In this document: positions 20,440 to 30,149 of the stretch, one piece after another
Layout of the letters: each line of letters opens with the position of its first letter
Position numbering within the stretch: the stretch's first letter is position 1
NCBI GenBank assembly: GCA_033557465.1
Contig: JAWIIG010000039.1
Span: 1,488,001 to 1,552,000 of the forward strand
Direction: 5' to 3'
Origin: Ichthyophis bannanicus
Taxonomy: Eukaryota; Chordata; Amphibia; Gymnophiona; Ichthyophiidae
DNA length: 64,000 bases
Position numbers and translations under genes: made by a program
Notes under the pieces: model-generated
Told to the model about the DNA's origin: nothing
Database searches by the model: none
Seen by the model: only the letters and a program-made list of their open reading frames with translations

Positions 20440-20640
20440 AGAGTGGAAGAGTAGCCTAGTGGTTAGAGCAACTGCCAGAATATCAAGGGTTTGATTCCCT
20501 CTGGCATTCCTTGTGACCTTGGGCAAGTCACTTCACCCTCCATTGCCTCGGAAGAAAAGGTCTGGTAATCTACTTCCGGTGATACATTGCCAAGAAAATC
20601 CAGAGTCAGCACTGACTTGATGGCACAAAAAAAAACACAC
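20440..20640 (+). mobile_element. tRNA-derived SINE with RTE-like tail
   Basis: The A box GTAGCCTAGTGGTTAGAGCA (20451-20470) and B box GGGTTTGATTCCCT (20487-20500) form an RNA polymerase III promoter. A central region with CTTGGGCAAGTCACTTC follows, then a 3' domain GAGTCAGCACTGACTTGATG, which resembles the end of the RTE LINE at 51757-54250. A short A-rich tail closes it. Not a functional tRNA gene: the cloverleaf does not close. Confidence 0.87.
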
Positions 20641-20789
20641 AGAATAAGGGACCACCAATTATAAAAAGAAACCTGCAGTATAAAACAAATAGAAATCTCA
20701 TGAAACTAAACTGAGAAGTACAAAACACATTAATAAAAGAGGTTCACTATTCCCCAAGCTGACATATTTCAGTCCCTAAAAACAGAAAA

Positions 20790-21186
20790 TGTCTACCTGT
20801 GTTGTCCAAGCCCCTCTTTTCCACTTTCTTTGTGTGTCTCCAAAGTTCTTTTTCGCAGTTTCTATGCTATTTATTTCTCTCTCCTCTTTGTCCAATCCTT
20901 CTCTACATGTCTCTGACTCTTACGTTTTCTTTTCATCTTTTTTCCTCTCCACCCTTCTATTCACTCATCTCTATTTTATCCATCATTTTTTATCCTTCTA
21001 TCTCTTCCTTTCCACTTTTCCTCTCTCATACAGCACTCCCATTTGTTTTTATTGTCTCTCACCCTTCTCTATTCCTCCAGATCTTTCACACCACATCTTA
21101 ACTCCTTCCTGCCCTTTATCCCTCTTCTCTTACACCACCTCATGCACTCATTCATACCCTACATGTACTCATATTTATACAATTGC
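20790..21186. repeat. Pyrimidine-rich low-complexity tract, first part
   Basis: Long C/T-rich stretch on the plus strand with CTTTCT, TCCTCC and CACTCAT words. Open frames across it arise from the lack of purines and encode Ser/Phe/Leu-rich low-complexity peptide. I do not regard them as genes. Confidence 0.65.
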
Positions 21187-21290
21187 CAGGTCATAGAAAC
21201 ATGGCAGCAGAAAAAAAATATTTGATCTATCTAGTCTGCCATTCCATATCAACTGCTATAGTCCCTTTTTATACAGAGTCCATACTGTCC
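21187..21290 (-). mobile_element. CR1 LINE 3' tip fragment
   Basis: AGGTCATAGAAACATGGCAG followed by TCTATCTAGTCTGCC matches the CR1 3' end signature seen at 19923 and 24286, degraded. It sits within the pyrimidine-rich tract. Confidence 0.6.
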
Positions 21291-21720
21291 CTCGAAATTC
21301 ACTCAGTTTTTGAGTCCCCACCCTCCCTATATGCCCAAGTTCCTTGCTCTGCCTTTCTTCGCAGCTGTCTCAAATTTCCCATTCTCCCACCCAGTCCAAG
21401 TCCCTGCTTTCTCCACTAATCACAAAATCTCTGTTCTTTCTTTGGTCTCTCTATCCCACCAGCACCCGAGTCTTATGTTTCTTCTGTTCTTTCTCCCAGT
21501 CTTTGAGTCTCTGATGCGCCCACCCCCCCCCCACCCACCAGTTCACTGCTCTTTCCCACCCCTAGTCCTTGAGTCCCAACAACCTGATCTTTATCGCTTC
21601 TCACCCTCTTTTCATCTGGTCCTCTTTCTGCCCCAAGTTCCCCTACATAAACATCCCCTAGTTCTTCTTTCAGACACCCCTGACAGCTCAGGCCTCCTTT
21701 CACTCACTCATACATACATA
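21291..21720. repeat. Pyrimidine-rich degenerate repeat, second part
   Basis: C/T-rich with recurring TTTGAGTC or CTTGAGTCC (about 21310, 21500, 21568) at irregular spacing, suggesting a decayed long-period tandem repeat. A poly-C patch lies around 21522-21535 and CATA repeats at 21710-21725. Confidence 0.5.
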
Positions 21721-21854
21721 CATACCATCCCACCTGGCTTTTTTTTTAATGATTATGCATTTTCAATAAATCTTACAAGAAATAAGAAAGATGATGTATT
21801 ACTAATTAAAAATTTATTTGGATCAGCAAGGAATATTGAACTTTTGAGCCATCC

Positions 21855-22965
21855 TGTGAGCAATCATGCTGAGCCAGCTGTTTACTAGCTTACTAGCCCG
21901 GAGACCAAAGCTGTAAGGAATGACTGACCAGAATTGTTTATTAACTCGGAGAACAAACAAAGGCTGGGACAAACAAAGGCTGGAGAAGGACTGATCAAAT
22001 TACTGTTGAACAAAGATGTGTGGGGTGGAGAATATCTGTAGAGAAAAGCTCATGTGAGGAGTCATGTGGTCCAGCTGCAACACACTTACAGCCTATATAT
22101 AGAGAGAGAAAATCCAGAACAGAGAGAGAGTAGATATCCGCTTGGCCAGGCACATGCAAACACGTGAAGAATCACAGACTTTTCTCCAGCCTTCGCTGAG
22201 GCTCTCCCAGCTGATGCTGAAAATGGGCTGCGATGATGGCAGTTTGCTGACGCATTGCTCTGTTCTTGTAAGGGACAGGGAGTTTGGAGATGCAATATCA
22301 ATTGTTTTATTGTCATTGTAACATCACTAACTTATTGTTCTATTGTAATGTCACTAACTTATTGTCAAGCTAATTGTCATATTAAATAGCTTATTAACAC
22401 TAGAAGCCCCAAAAGAAATTTTACCTAGAAACCGCAAAGTGCGTCAATTGGCGCATTATCACGATGGCGTTTAGCATGAAATGCAGATGTGAATTAATGT
22501 GACATTACTTATTTGTTAAATACGTGCAGTATGTGACATCATTACATGACATCATCGTGTGTTTATTGTTTGTAATGTTGGAGTAAAACTATAAACAGTG
22601 ATTGAGATTTGCCACCTAGTGGGAACATGAATTTATACCTAGAAGCCCCAAAGTACGTCAGTTGACGCATCCAAGACAATTGAGTGCGTCAATTGACGTA
22701 CTTTGGGGCTTCTAGGTATAAATTAATTTTCCCGCTAGGTGGTGCATCTGTCATTAATTTTCGATGCACATATTTGAACATCTTGACCTTGCTAACAAAG
22801 TCATGGAACATGACTGACATGGTTCTAGCAGTGGCGCTGGTATACAACTTTGAAGATGCATTTGCGTCAATTGACGCACTTTGGGGCTTCTAGTGTTAAA
22901 TTCCATACATGTCTGGTTGATTGATCTTGAATTTAATCAGATTTTAGGCAATATAAATGGCGACA
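21855..22965 (+). mobile_element. LTR (retroviral-like), copy 1, interrupted by a MITE
   Basis: A TATA box (CCTATATATAG, about 22091-22101) and downstream ATTAAA (about 22381) are spaced as in an LTR promoter and polyadenylation signal. The 3' part (about 22170-22393 plus 22900-22965) is highly similar to 51419-51706. After the LTR end comes AATGGCGACAAGGATGGG, a candidate primer-binding site, so this is probably a 5' LTR with some leader. The 5' boundary is approximate. No gag, pol or env was recognised after it. Confidence 0.65.
22398..22895. mobile_element. TTAA-flanked MITE (piggyBac-like) in LTR copy 1
   Basis: Inverted termini CACTAGAAGCCCCAAA and TTTGGGGCTTCTAGTG are bounded by TTAA on both sides. 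The second LTR copy (about 51640) has a single TTAA at the same position, proving the insertion edges. GCGTCAATTGACGCAC-type palindromes lie beneath the termini. An inner inverted copy of the terminal motif forms a long hairpin at about 22608-22745. No transposase is encoded. TTAA targeting suggests piggyBac; Kolobok-type elements also use TTAA. Confidence 0.87.
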
Positions 22966-24285
22966 AGGATGGGATTAAATTAAAGATCAAATTGATAAAA
23001 TAAAGGACTGCAGCTAGATTCTGCAGCTGAGGAAAAGAGCTCTAAAAACAAAACAAAAAAAAACTGTTTAGGAAAATATGTAATCTTGGGATACAAAGAT
23101 GTTTAGTTCAGTGCTTTATGGGATGCAAAGATCTTTAGTTCAGTGCTTTAAACAAAATAACTCTAACCTGTAGAGCTAGTATTAATTGTTGGAGAAAATC
23201 CTTATAAGATTATGAAGAAGCGAAGACTATTACTTTTTTTAAGGTCCCTGGTTTTCCAAGCTGTTAAGGCATGTTGCTTTTCAGAGCTACCCAGGGGAAG
23301 GGTCTAGTTCAGTATGCAGGGTGAAATTTCTCATGAAAAACTCCTTATTCTGATCAGATAGGCTGTTATACTTAAAGACTAATAGATGCCTAGGCATAAA
23401 GCACTTGTAAGCTTTGATCTGTCTTGTGTTTAAATCCGAACTTCTGCAATGTATGTTTTAGTCTACAGTATAAACTGTTTTTTCTTTCATTACTGGCTAC
23501 TTAAGTAGGTTTCATGGCCCCTGGAGATGAACTGACTAGAGCTCTTTACTAAAGCTGAATGAAACAAATAAAAAGATAGAAAATTAAGGAAACTGCTTCT
23601 GTTTTCCTTTGACCTTCAAAGTAGGGGTTGAGAGCCCTGTCAGGACAATGGGGCATCCTGAGCCAGTAGTTACGAGATTACAACTTGAAAATAATTAAAT
23701 CCTGAGTGAATAAGAAGGTAATCCTGCTTGAGTTTTATCTCTGGCATATGTTGTGTCTGTTCTTTGTCTTTGACTGCGTATGCTATCAAGCAAAGTTAAA
23801 TGTTAAAAAAGGATTTTATATATTGTGGTAAGCACCTCATGGCATAATTATTGTTCATATATTACAGAAACACAAAGCGCTGTAACCATAGGTTTATTTA
23901 GGAATTTAATAGTAATCTGCAGTTGCCTTGAAGGACAGAAGAGAGACCTGCTGTTTTAATTTGTTATATGTGTTTAAGATAACATCAAGGTTGGCTGTAA
24001 TCCTGAGTAATTTACTTTAAAATGACTCATTGCTTTCAGATCAGTTTGATAACAGTCTCCGTTATTAAGTATAAGGCTTTAATTTAAATGTGAAAAAGTA
24101 CTAGCATTTTGGTTAAAAATATAAAAAGGGGAGTATTTGCATTCCAGATATCCACCAACATTTTCATGAAAAAGTATTTCTTTATGATGATTTTCAATTC
24201 ACCTCCTTGCAGTTTCATGTCATTTGAATGCCTGTTTCCTGAACTGTAACATTTAAGTTAATTCATTGGTAAGCTCAGTGCTGAT
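22966..24285. other. Unclassified, possible retroviral leader at the start
   Basis: Contains the candidate primer-binding site and a duplicated GATGTTTAGTTCAGTGCTTT/GATCTTTAGTTCAGTGCTTT pair near 23098-23150. Otherwise A/T-rich with no coding frame or family motif that I can recognise. Confidence 0.4.
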
Positions 24286-25520
24286 ATAGTAACATAGTAA
24301 GTGACGGCAGATAAAGACCAGCATGGTCCATCTAGTCTGCCCAGCAAGATGGCAAGAGTAGGTGCACCTGTCGCTCTGTGCAGGCCACCCCTCCCCATGT
24401 TTTTGTTTCTGTTTAGGAGTGAACCCACCACTCCATGTAGCACACCCTTATTTGTTCAGACGCTAGATAGTTCAGAAGTTAGATGGTACCGTTTATTTTG
24501 CTTTTATCCTGTTGCTGTAAAGGGATCCACTGTGTTTGTCCCATGCCGTTTTGAATTCCATCACCGTGTTTGCCCTCACCACTTCCATCGAGAGGGCATT
24601 CCAAGCATCCACCACCCTTTCAGTGAAGAAATATTTCCTGACATTGCCTTTCAATTTACCACCTTGCAGCTTCATGTTATGCCCTCTAGTTTTACAGCTT
24701 CCCCGTCTTTGGAAGAGGTTTGTTTGTTCATCATTTCTCTTTAAGTATTTAAAGGTCTGAATCATATCTCCCCTGTCCCTCCTCTCCTCCAAAGTGTACA
24801 TATTTAGGTCTTCAAGTCTCTTCTCATAAGGCTTCTGACACAGGCTCCAAATCATTTTGGTTGCCTTTCTCTGAACAGTTTCCAGTCTTTTTACATCTTT
24901 TGCAAGATATGGCCTCCAAAACTGAACACAGTATTCCAAGTGAGGCCTTACCAGTGACTTGTACAGTGGCATAAGTACCTCTTCCTTTCTGCTGGTAATC
25001 CCTCTTTGTATGCAGCCCAACATCCTCCTGGCTTTTGCCACCGCCTTGTCGCACTATTTTGCCACCTTGAGATCATCAGAGATAATCACACCCAGGTCTT
25101 TCTCCTGAACCGTGCATACCAACCTTTCACCCCCTATTGTGTACTTTTCCCTTGGATTTCTGCTACCCAAGTGCATGACACTGCACTTTTTCACATTAAA
25201 TCGTAGTTGCCAAGCATTAGACCAGTCTTCCAGCTTTTGTAGATCTTTCCTCATGTTATCCACTCCCTCGGGGGAGTCCACTCTGTTGCAAATTTTTGTG
25301 TCATCTGCAAAAAGACAGACTTTTCCATTCAGTCCTTCAGCAATATCACTCACAAATATATTGAACAGTGCTGGGCCCAGGACCGAACCCTGAGGCACCC
25401 CGCTAATCACCTTCCTCTCATCCGAGTGAGCTCCATGTACCATCACCCTCTGTTGTCTGTCAGTCAACCAATTTCTAATCCAGTTTACTATCTTGGGACC
25501 CATCCCCAAGCTACTGAGTT
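24286..25520 (-). mobile_element. CR1 LINE, 5'-truncated
   Basis: The 3' tip shows the TAGTAACATAGTAA repeat (minus strand TTACTATGTTACTA) and the minus-strand RT C-terminal half lies upstream. RT-like sequence ends near 25510, where CR1 homology stops, so it is a standard 5'-truncated insertion of about 1.2 kb. Confidence 0.9.
24493..25509 (-). pseudogene. CR1 reverse transcriptase, C-terminal part
   Basis: Two pieces. 25054-25509 has SGVPQGSVLGPALFNIFVSD and the catalytic FADDTKI, then LRFNVKKCSVMHLG and KDLGVIIS. 24493-25041 has [48 protein letters not shown] and the WDKHSGSLY end. They are separated by a frameshift near 25045. There is no endonuclease, so it is dead. Confidence 0.9.
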
Positions 25521-26102
25521 TATTGACTGATGACTGATGAACAGGACGGTAACACCATAGGCGCTAACTACACTGATCTTTCCAGTTTTATTTGTTACAA
25601 TATTGGATTTTAGGATAAATTCACCTGTTTTTCTGTATTTTACATGTTGGTGTCCAGAGAAAAAGTGTGCTTTATTTTGAAAGGCTTTTTAATTTCAGTT
25701 TCAGAAGTACAGTTCCTGAGAAAACATATATATATTGTAGCAATGTGAGATACTAATTTTCTTTAGTTTATACATTTACGTTACCAAATATACTTGCTGT
25801 AGCAGTACATTATGTAGAGATCCAGTACACACTCAGCAATTACAAGATGAGTAAATATTACTGTTTCTTTGGAACTTGCATTGCCCTTAAGTTTGCTGGA
25901 ATTTCGGACAGAGGCTGATCTGAAATTGCTTTGTTCCGAAGCATATAGAGCACATTTAGTGGAAAGATGGAACCGAGTTCCCAGAAAATATGAGAATATT
26001 TGTAAAATTATTTACAAATAAAAAAATAACACTAACTTGAGTTGATTGGACAAAAGAAAATCTTGCTTGTCAGCAACAATCCAGGAGAGGTTTGGGAAAA
26101 AG

Positions 26103-26104
<2 letters not shown>
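25521..26104. other. No recognised feature
   Basis: A/T-rich sequence between a CR1 and a simple repeat. No coding frame, RNA motif or repeat family recognised. Confidence 0.45.

Positions 26105-26151
<47 letters not shown>
26105..26151. repeat. (AG)n microsatellite followed by poly-G
   Basis: About 18 AG dinucleotides run into an 11-base G run. Confidence 0.95.
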
Positions 26152-26152
<1 letters not shown>

Positions 26153-26329
26153 CAGTAGGTGAGGCCACAGCCTAGGAAAAGGCAATAAACATGCTGCTTT
26201 AAGTGTGATGATCTGGGCCACCAGAATTCTGACTGCTCTAAGACTCCTCGAGGACCCACAAGGCCTGAAGAACATGATCTCTGCAGAGACATGAATAGGT
26301 AGGGGAGAGTAGGCCAAGAAGAACCCGAG

Positions 26330-29300
26330 AAAGTATCACGCCGTGCTCCTTAGGTGCGCTCCTTGGGGCCGCTCCGGCAGCGCAGCCGTCCTGCTGCCTT
26401 TACTTTTCTTCTTTGCTGCTTACTGTTCCGCTTCCACCGAAACTGCGTCCTTATCTATTTTGCCTGCTCCGTTTCAATCTGCTGCTTCTCCCCCACCCCT
26501 CTGCTCTGCAGCGTGTGCCCTCTCTTCATCCTCTGGTGGTATTGTGATATCCTCTCCCTACCCTATGTCCTCTATTCCTGTGATATGGGGCAGGCGTCCG
26601 GGCAAATCGCTCCACTTCCACTCCCGTTGTCCTTCCAATCTCCTTCCATGTTTGCTCTCCTCAGTCTCTGTTCCTCCCGTCCCACCCGCTGTCTCCCCAT
26701 CCTCTGTCTCTATTGGTCTGCTTAATTGCAGATCCATCCGGAACAAGACCCTTCTTATACAGGATCTTGTTCTCCAATCTTCTTTCGATCTCATGCTGCT
26801 AACTGAAACCTGGCTAAAGGACGGAGAGGACGCCCTTCTGGCCCGCTGCCTTCCTCCTGCCTTTTCAGCTCTTTCCACCCCCCGCCTTGGCCGTTCCGGT
26901 GGGGGTGTGGCAGCCCTTATTCGTACATCTCTCCCCTTCACCCAGCTTACCCCCCCATCTTTGCGTTACCCTGAATCTCTTCTGTTTCAGCTTCATTCTT
27001 CCCCCCCGATTCAGGTCCTTCTTGTCTACTCTCCCCCTGCTCTGCGATCCGACCTTTGGGACTCACTTCTCTTAACTATCACCGATCTATCCTTGGCTTT
27101 CCCTCACTTACTCATTGCCGGGGACTTTAACCTCCACCTTGATTCTCCTTCCTCGTCCCGTGATCATGCTTTTCTCTCCTTGCTTCATGATCTGTCTCTC
27201 TTACAACATGTCACCTTTCCCACCCATCAGGCCGGTCATACTCTTGACCTGTTTCTGACTTCTTCCTCCTCCTCTCTTTTAATGTCCAATCTCTCCTCTG
27301 TACCCCTTCCGTGGACTGATCACGTCTGTCTCTCTATTTTCTGTACCCATTCTCCTGGGTCCTTGTCCTCCACTTCTTCTGCCTCGTCTCCGGTTGTCTC
27401 CCCTCCACCTCAACTCTCATGTGTTCTCTCGTCTCACATTCGTGAACAATTCCCTACTGCCTCTGACCTTCTTCCCTCCAACTTCTCTTCTCTTTCTTCT
27501 GACTCCCAAGCAGCCTTATGGTCTTCATCCCTTTCGACTGCTCTTGACCGTCTTGCTCCCCTTCAACCCCGAAAGTCCCGTCGCCTCCCTAGGCATCCAT
27601 GGTATCATCAGGGCCTGCGCCTCTTGCGTACCCAGCTCCGTAGGGCTGAACACAGGTGGCACAGGAATCCTTCTCCTCCTGCCTTAGCCTTCTTCAAGTC
27701 TACTTACTCTCACTACCGTTTAAATGTTTACCAAGCTAAGCGTGCTTATTTTTCCGATGCAATCCTGACTGCCCCAAATCAAACCCGGCATCTTTATTCG
27801 ACTTTGCGCACTCTGACCTCTCTTCATTCCCCCACGTCTATAGCTCTTGCTCCTTCTGCCCCTTCTCCCTCCCTTCTGGCTTCCTTCTTTGACAACAAGA
27901 TTTCCTCCCTGCGAGCCTCTTTACCAGTCTGCCCTGACACGATTCATTCTCCCCCTCCAGTGGCTTCCCCTCCTCCTACTGCTCAGCTTTCCCACTCTTG
28001 GGCTTCTTTCTCCTTAATTACTTCCTCTGAGCTTCATCACCTTATTTCCTCTTCTAAAAAGACTTCCTGTCCTCAGGATCCCATCCCCTCCACGTGGCTT
28101 CTCGACCCATCTCTTGCACTCTTGCCGTATATCCTCACTATGTTTAACACTAGCTTGTCCACGGGTATTTTTCCTTCCCCCTGGAAGCATGCCCTAATCC
28201 GTCCCATTCTTAAAAACTCTTCACTTGATCCTTCAGTTCCCTCTCACTATCGTCCTGTATCTAACCTTCCTTTCCTTTCCAAGCTACTCGAAAAGTTTGT
28301 TTTTGCCCAACTCTCACACTACCTCGATTCTATTAATTTTCTTCACCCCCGCCAATCGGGTTTCCGCACGGGTCACAGTGTTGACACCATTCTTCTTGCA
28401 TTCACCAATGCACTACACACGGCTCACGATCGGGGTGATATCTCGGTGGCGGTTGCTCTAGATCTCTCAGCAGCTTTTGATCTTGTCGATCACTCTCTTC
28501 TCCTCCTTCGTTTATGGGAAGCTGGTTTATGTAGTACTGTGCATCACTGGTTTCACTCTTTTCTTTCCTCTCGTTCCTGTTCTGTGCTCTCCCCCTCTTC
28601 TTCTACCCCCTCTTCTAACTCTTTCCCTCTTACCTGTGGGGTACCTCAAGGCTCTGTTTTGGCTCCCCTTCTTTTCAACCTTTTCTTAGCACCCCTTGCA
28701 CTCTTAATTCAACAATCAGGAATTTCTGCTTTTCTTTATGCAGATGATATTGTTCTGCTCCATCACACCTCTCCCTCCTGTCCCGATCTCACTGCGCTTA
28801 ATTCATGTCTCTCCGCTGTAGCCAACTGGCTGACCCTTCACTGTCTGCACCTTAATCTCACTAAGACCGTTGCCATTTGGTTCTCCTATGGGTCTACACC
28901 CCCTACCCTTGCCCCCTCCTTTTCTGGGTCCCCTGTCCCATTAGTTTCTACCTTTCGCTATCTTGGTGTCCACTTTGATTCTGATCTCTCTTTTCAGTCA
29001 CATCTTTCTCACATTACCAAATCTTCTTTCTATTTCCTCCGGCAAATACGTGCAGTACGTCCCTTCTTGTCCTCGGCAGCCCTCACCACCCTGGTGTTGT
29101 CTTTGGTTATCTCGCGTGTCGACTTTGCAAACTCTGTTCTTATCGGTCTTCCTAAGTCTCGCTTATCCCGTTTACAACGCATACAACATACTGCCGCTCG
29201 CCTTATTTGTCATGCCTCCCCTCGCGATCACATCACTCCCCTCCTGTTTCACCTCCACTGGTTACCCTTTCCTTACCGTTCCCAATTCAAGCTCCTCACC

Positions 29301-29830
29301 CTGGTACACAAAGTACTCCACACTGGCTCCCCCCAATATCTTGCTGACTTACTTTCTCTCCACTCCCCTCGGTACACTCCCCGTTCCTTTCATCTTCACC
29401 GTCTAGCCCTTCCTTCCCCCTCCGTGCTCATCTACAGACCACCCGCTCCTCTGCTTTTTTCTTTATTGGCCCCGTCCTCTGGAACTCTCTACCTCCCTCC
29501 CTCTGTCTCGAACCACTTTTCTCAACTTTTAAGCAAAACCTAAAAACACACCTTTTCTCTTTGGCTTTCGATGTGCCCTCTCCTTTTGTGTAATTTCCTT
29601 TTCCCGTCCCTAACCTCCCCTTGTTGTCTCTTCCCTACCCCCTCCATGTCTCTCCTGTCTACTCTTTTAAACAGAAATTGTACTCTTTTAAACGGATATT
29701 GTATTTCTTTTCCTTTCCAGGCTTCGGCCTCTTTTTAGACAACTGTTTTTATACTGTACATCGCTTTGATTTTTGTAGAAAGGCGATTTTATCAAAACTA
29801 ATAAACATAAACAAACAAACATAAACATAA
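26330..29830 (+). mobile_element. L2-type LINE with intact ORF2
   Basis: A short GC-rich 5' leader (from about 26330; the start is approximate) is followed by a single 1066-codon frame with endonuclease and reverse transcriptase. A ~280-base 3'UTR ends in a CATCGCTTTGA...AAAGGCGATTTT stem-loop and an AAACATAAACA tail. The 3' hairpin plus short tandem tail is the L2-group hallmark. No ORF1 was seen upstream. Confidence 0.87.
26343..29543 (+). CDS. L2-type LINE endonuclease-reverse transcriptase
   Basis: An unbroken frame encodes a Ser/Leu/Pro-rich protein. The first ~124 residues show no clear domain. The APE-type endonuclease spans about 126-340: LLNCRSIRNK, LLTETWL, GGGVAALIR, IAGDFNLHLD and WTDHV. 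The RT spans about 610-880: HYRPVSNLPFLSKLLEK, GFRTGHSVDT, ALDLSAAFDLVDH, GVPQGSVLAPLLFN and the catalytic FLYADDIVLL (about 797-806). The C-terminus has RIQHTAARLICHA and HWLPFPYRSQFKLL, typical of L2. The coding strand is strikingly pyrimidine-rich. Absence of any stop or frameshift points to a recent copy; the start Met is the first in frame and not otherwise supported. Confidence 0.88.
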   Translation: MLLRCAPWGRSGSAAVLLPLLFFFAAYCSASTETASLSILPAPFQSAASPPPLCSAACALSSSSGGIVISSPYPMSSIPVIWGRRPGKSLHFHSRCPSNLLPCLLSSVSVPPVPPAVSPSSVSIGLLNCRSIRNKTLLIQDLVLQSSFDLMLLTETWLKDGEDALLARCLPPAFSALSTPRLGRSGGGVAALIRTSLPFTQLTPPSLRYPESLLFQLHSSPPIQVLLVYSPPALRSDLWDSLLLTITDLSLAFPHLLIAGDFNLHLDSPSSSRDHAFLSLLHDLSLLQHVTFPTHQAGHTLDLFLTSSSSSLLMSNLSSVPLPWTDHVCLSIFCTHSPGSLSSTSSASSPVVSPPPQLSCVLSSHIREQFPTASDLLPSNFSSLSSDSQAALWSSSLSTALDRLAPLQPRKSRRLPRHPWYHQGLRLLRTQLRRAEHRWHRNPSPPALAFFKSTYSHYRLNVYQAKRAYFSDAILTAPNQTRHLYSTLRTLTSLHSPTSIALAPSAPSPSLLASFFDNKISSLRASLPVCPDTIHSPPPVASPPPTAQLSHSWASFSLITSSELHHLISSSKKTSCPQDPIPSTWLLDPSLALLPYILTMFNTSLSTGIFPSPWKHALIRPILKNSSLDPSVPSHYRPVSNLPFLSKLLEKFVFAQLSHYLDSINFLHPRQSGFRTGHSVDTILLAFTNALHTAHDRGDISVAVALDLSAAFDLVDHSLLLLRLWEAGLCSTVHHWFHSFLSSRSCSVLSPSSSTPSSNSFPLTCGVPQGSVLAPLLFNLFLAPLALLIQQSGISAFLYADDIVLLHHTSPSCPDLTALNSCLSAVANWLTLHCLHLNLTKTVAIWFSYGSTPPTLAPSFSGSPVPLVSTFRYLGVHFDSDLSFQSHLSHITKSSFYFLRQIRAVRPFLSSAALTTLVLSLVISRVDFANSVLIGLPKSRLSRLQRIQHTAARLICHASPRDHITPLLFHLHWLPFPYRSQFKLLTLVHKVLHTGSPQYLADLLSLHSPRYTPRSFHLHRLALPSPSVLIYRPPAPLLFSLLAPSSGTLYLPPSVSNHFSQLLSKT

Positions 29831-29868
29831 ACACTATGGGGCCCAACCAGAAATGCCTTGTACCTTCC

Positions 29869-29945
29869 TAGGCCTCTCACCTAAAAAGATCTTAGGCCTC
29901 TCACCTCAAAAGATCTTAGACCTCTCACCTCAAAAGGATCTCTTT
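29869..29945. repeat. Short tandem repeat, ~26-base unit
   Basis: Three copies of GCCTCTCACCTAAAAAGATC-type units with small changes. Confidence 0.8.
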
Positions 29946-30149
29946 TGACAACATAATTAATGAGTAGCTTAAACAAATCCTTGTGGACATTGCAGATACA
30001 AGATCAGTCTTCAAATATTTTGAGTTTTCTACAGCACTCTTCAATGGGAACAACGTATACGATAGACTCTAGTCATACTTGAGAAATATGTGGCTGTCAT
30101 GTTAGAAGCCATACTTCTTCCTATTGGGATTGATGCTATAAAATGTTGC
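29946..30149. other. No recognised feature
   Basis: About 200 bases of mixed sequence between a short tandem repeat and a LINE tail. Confidence 0.4.

Noticed and set aside
20451..20520. tRNA gene
   Set aside because: A and B boxes are present but the sequence continues into a SINE body and the acceptor and anticodon arms do not form.
20789..21196. 135-codon Ser/Phe-rich protein
   Set aside because: Product of a purine-poor low-complexity tract; no Met context, domain or conservation signal.
22966..24285. Retroviral gag or pol after LTR copy 1
   Set aside because: A candidate primer-binding site is present but no coding frame with capsid, protease or RT motifs was found.
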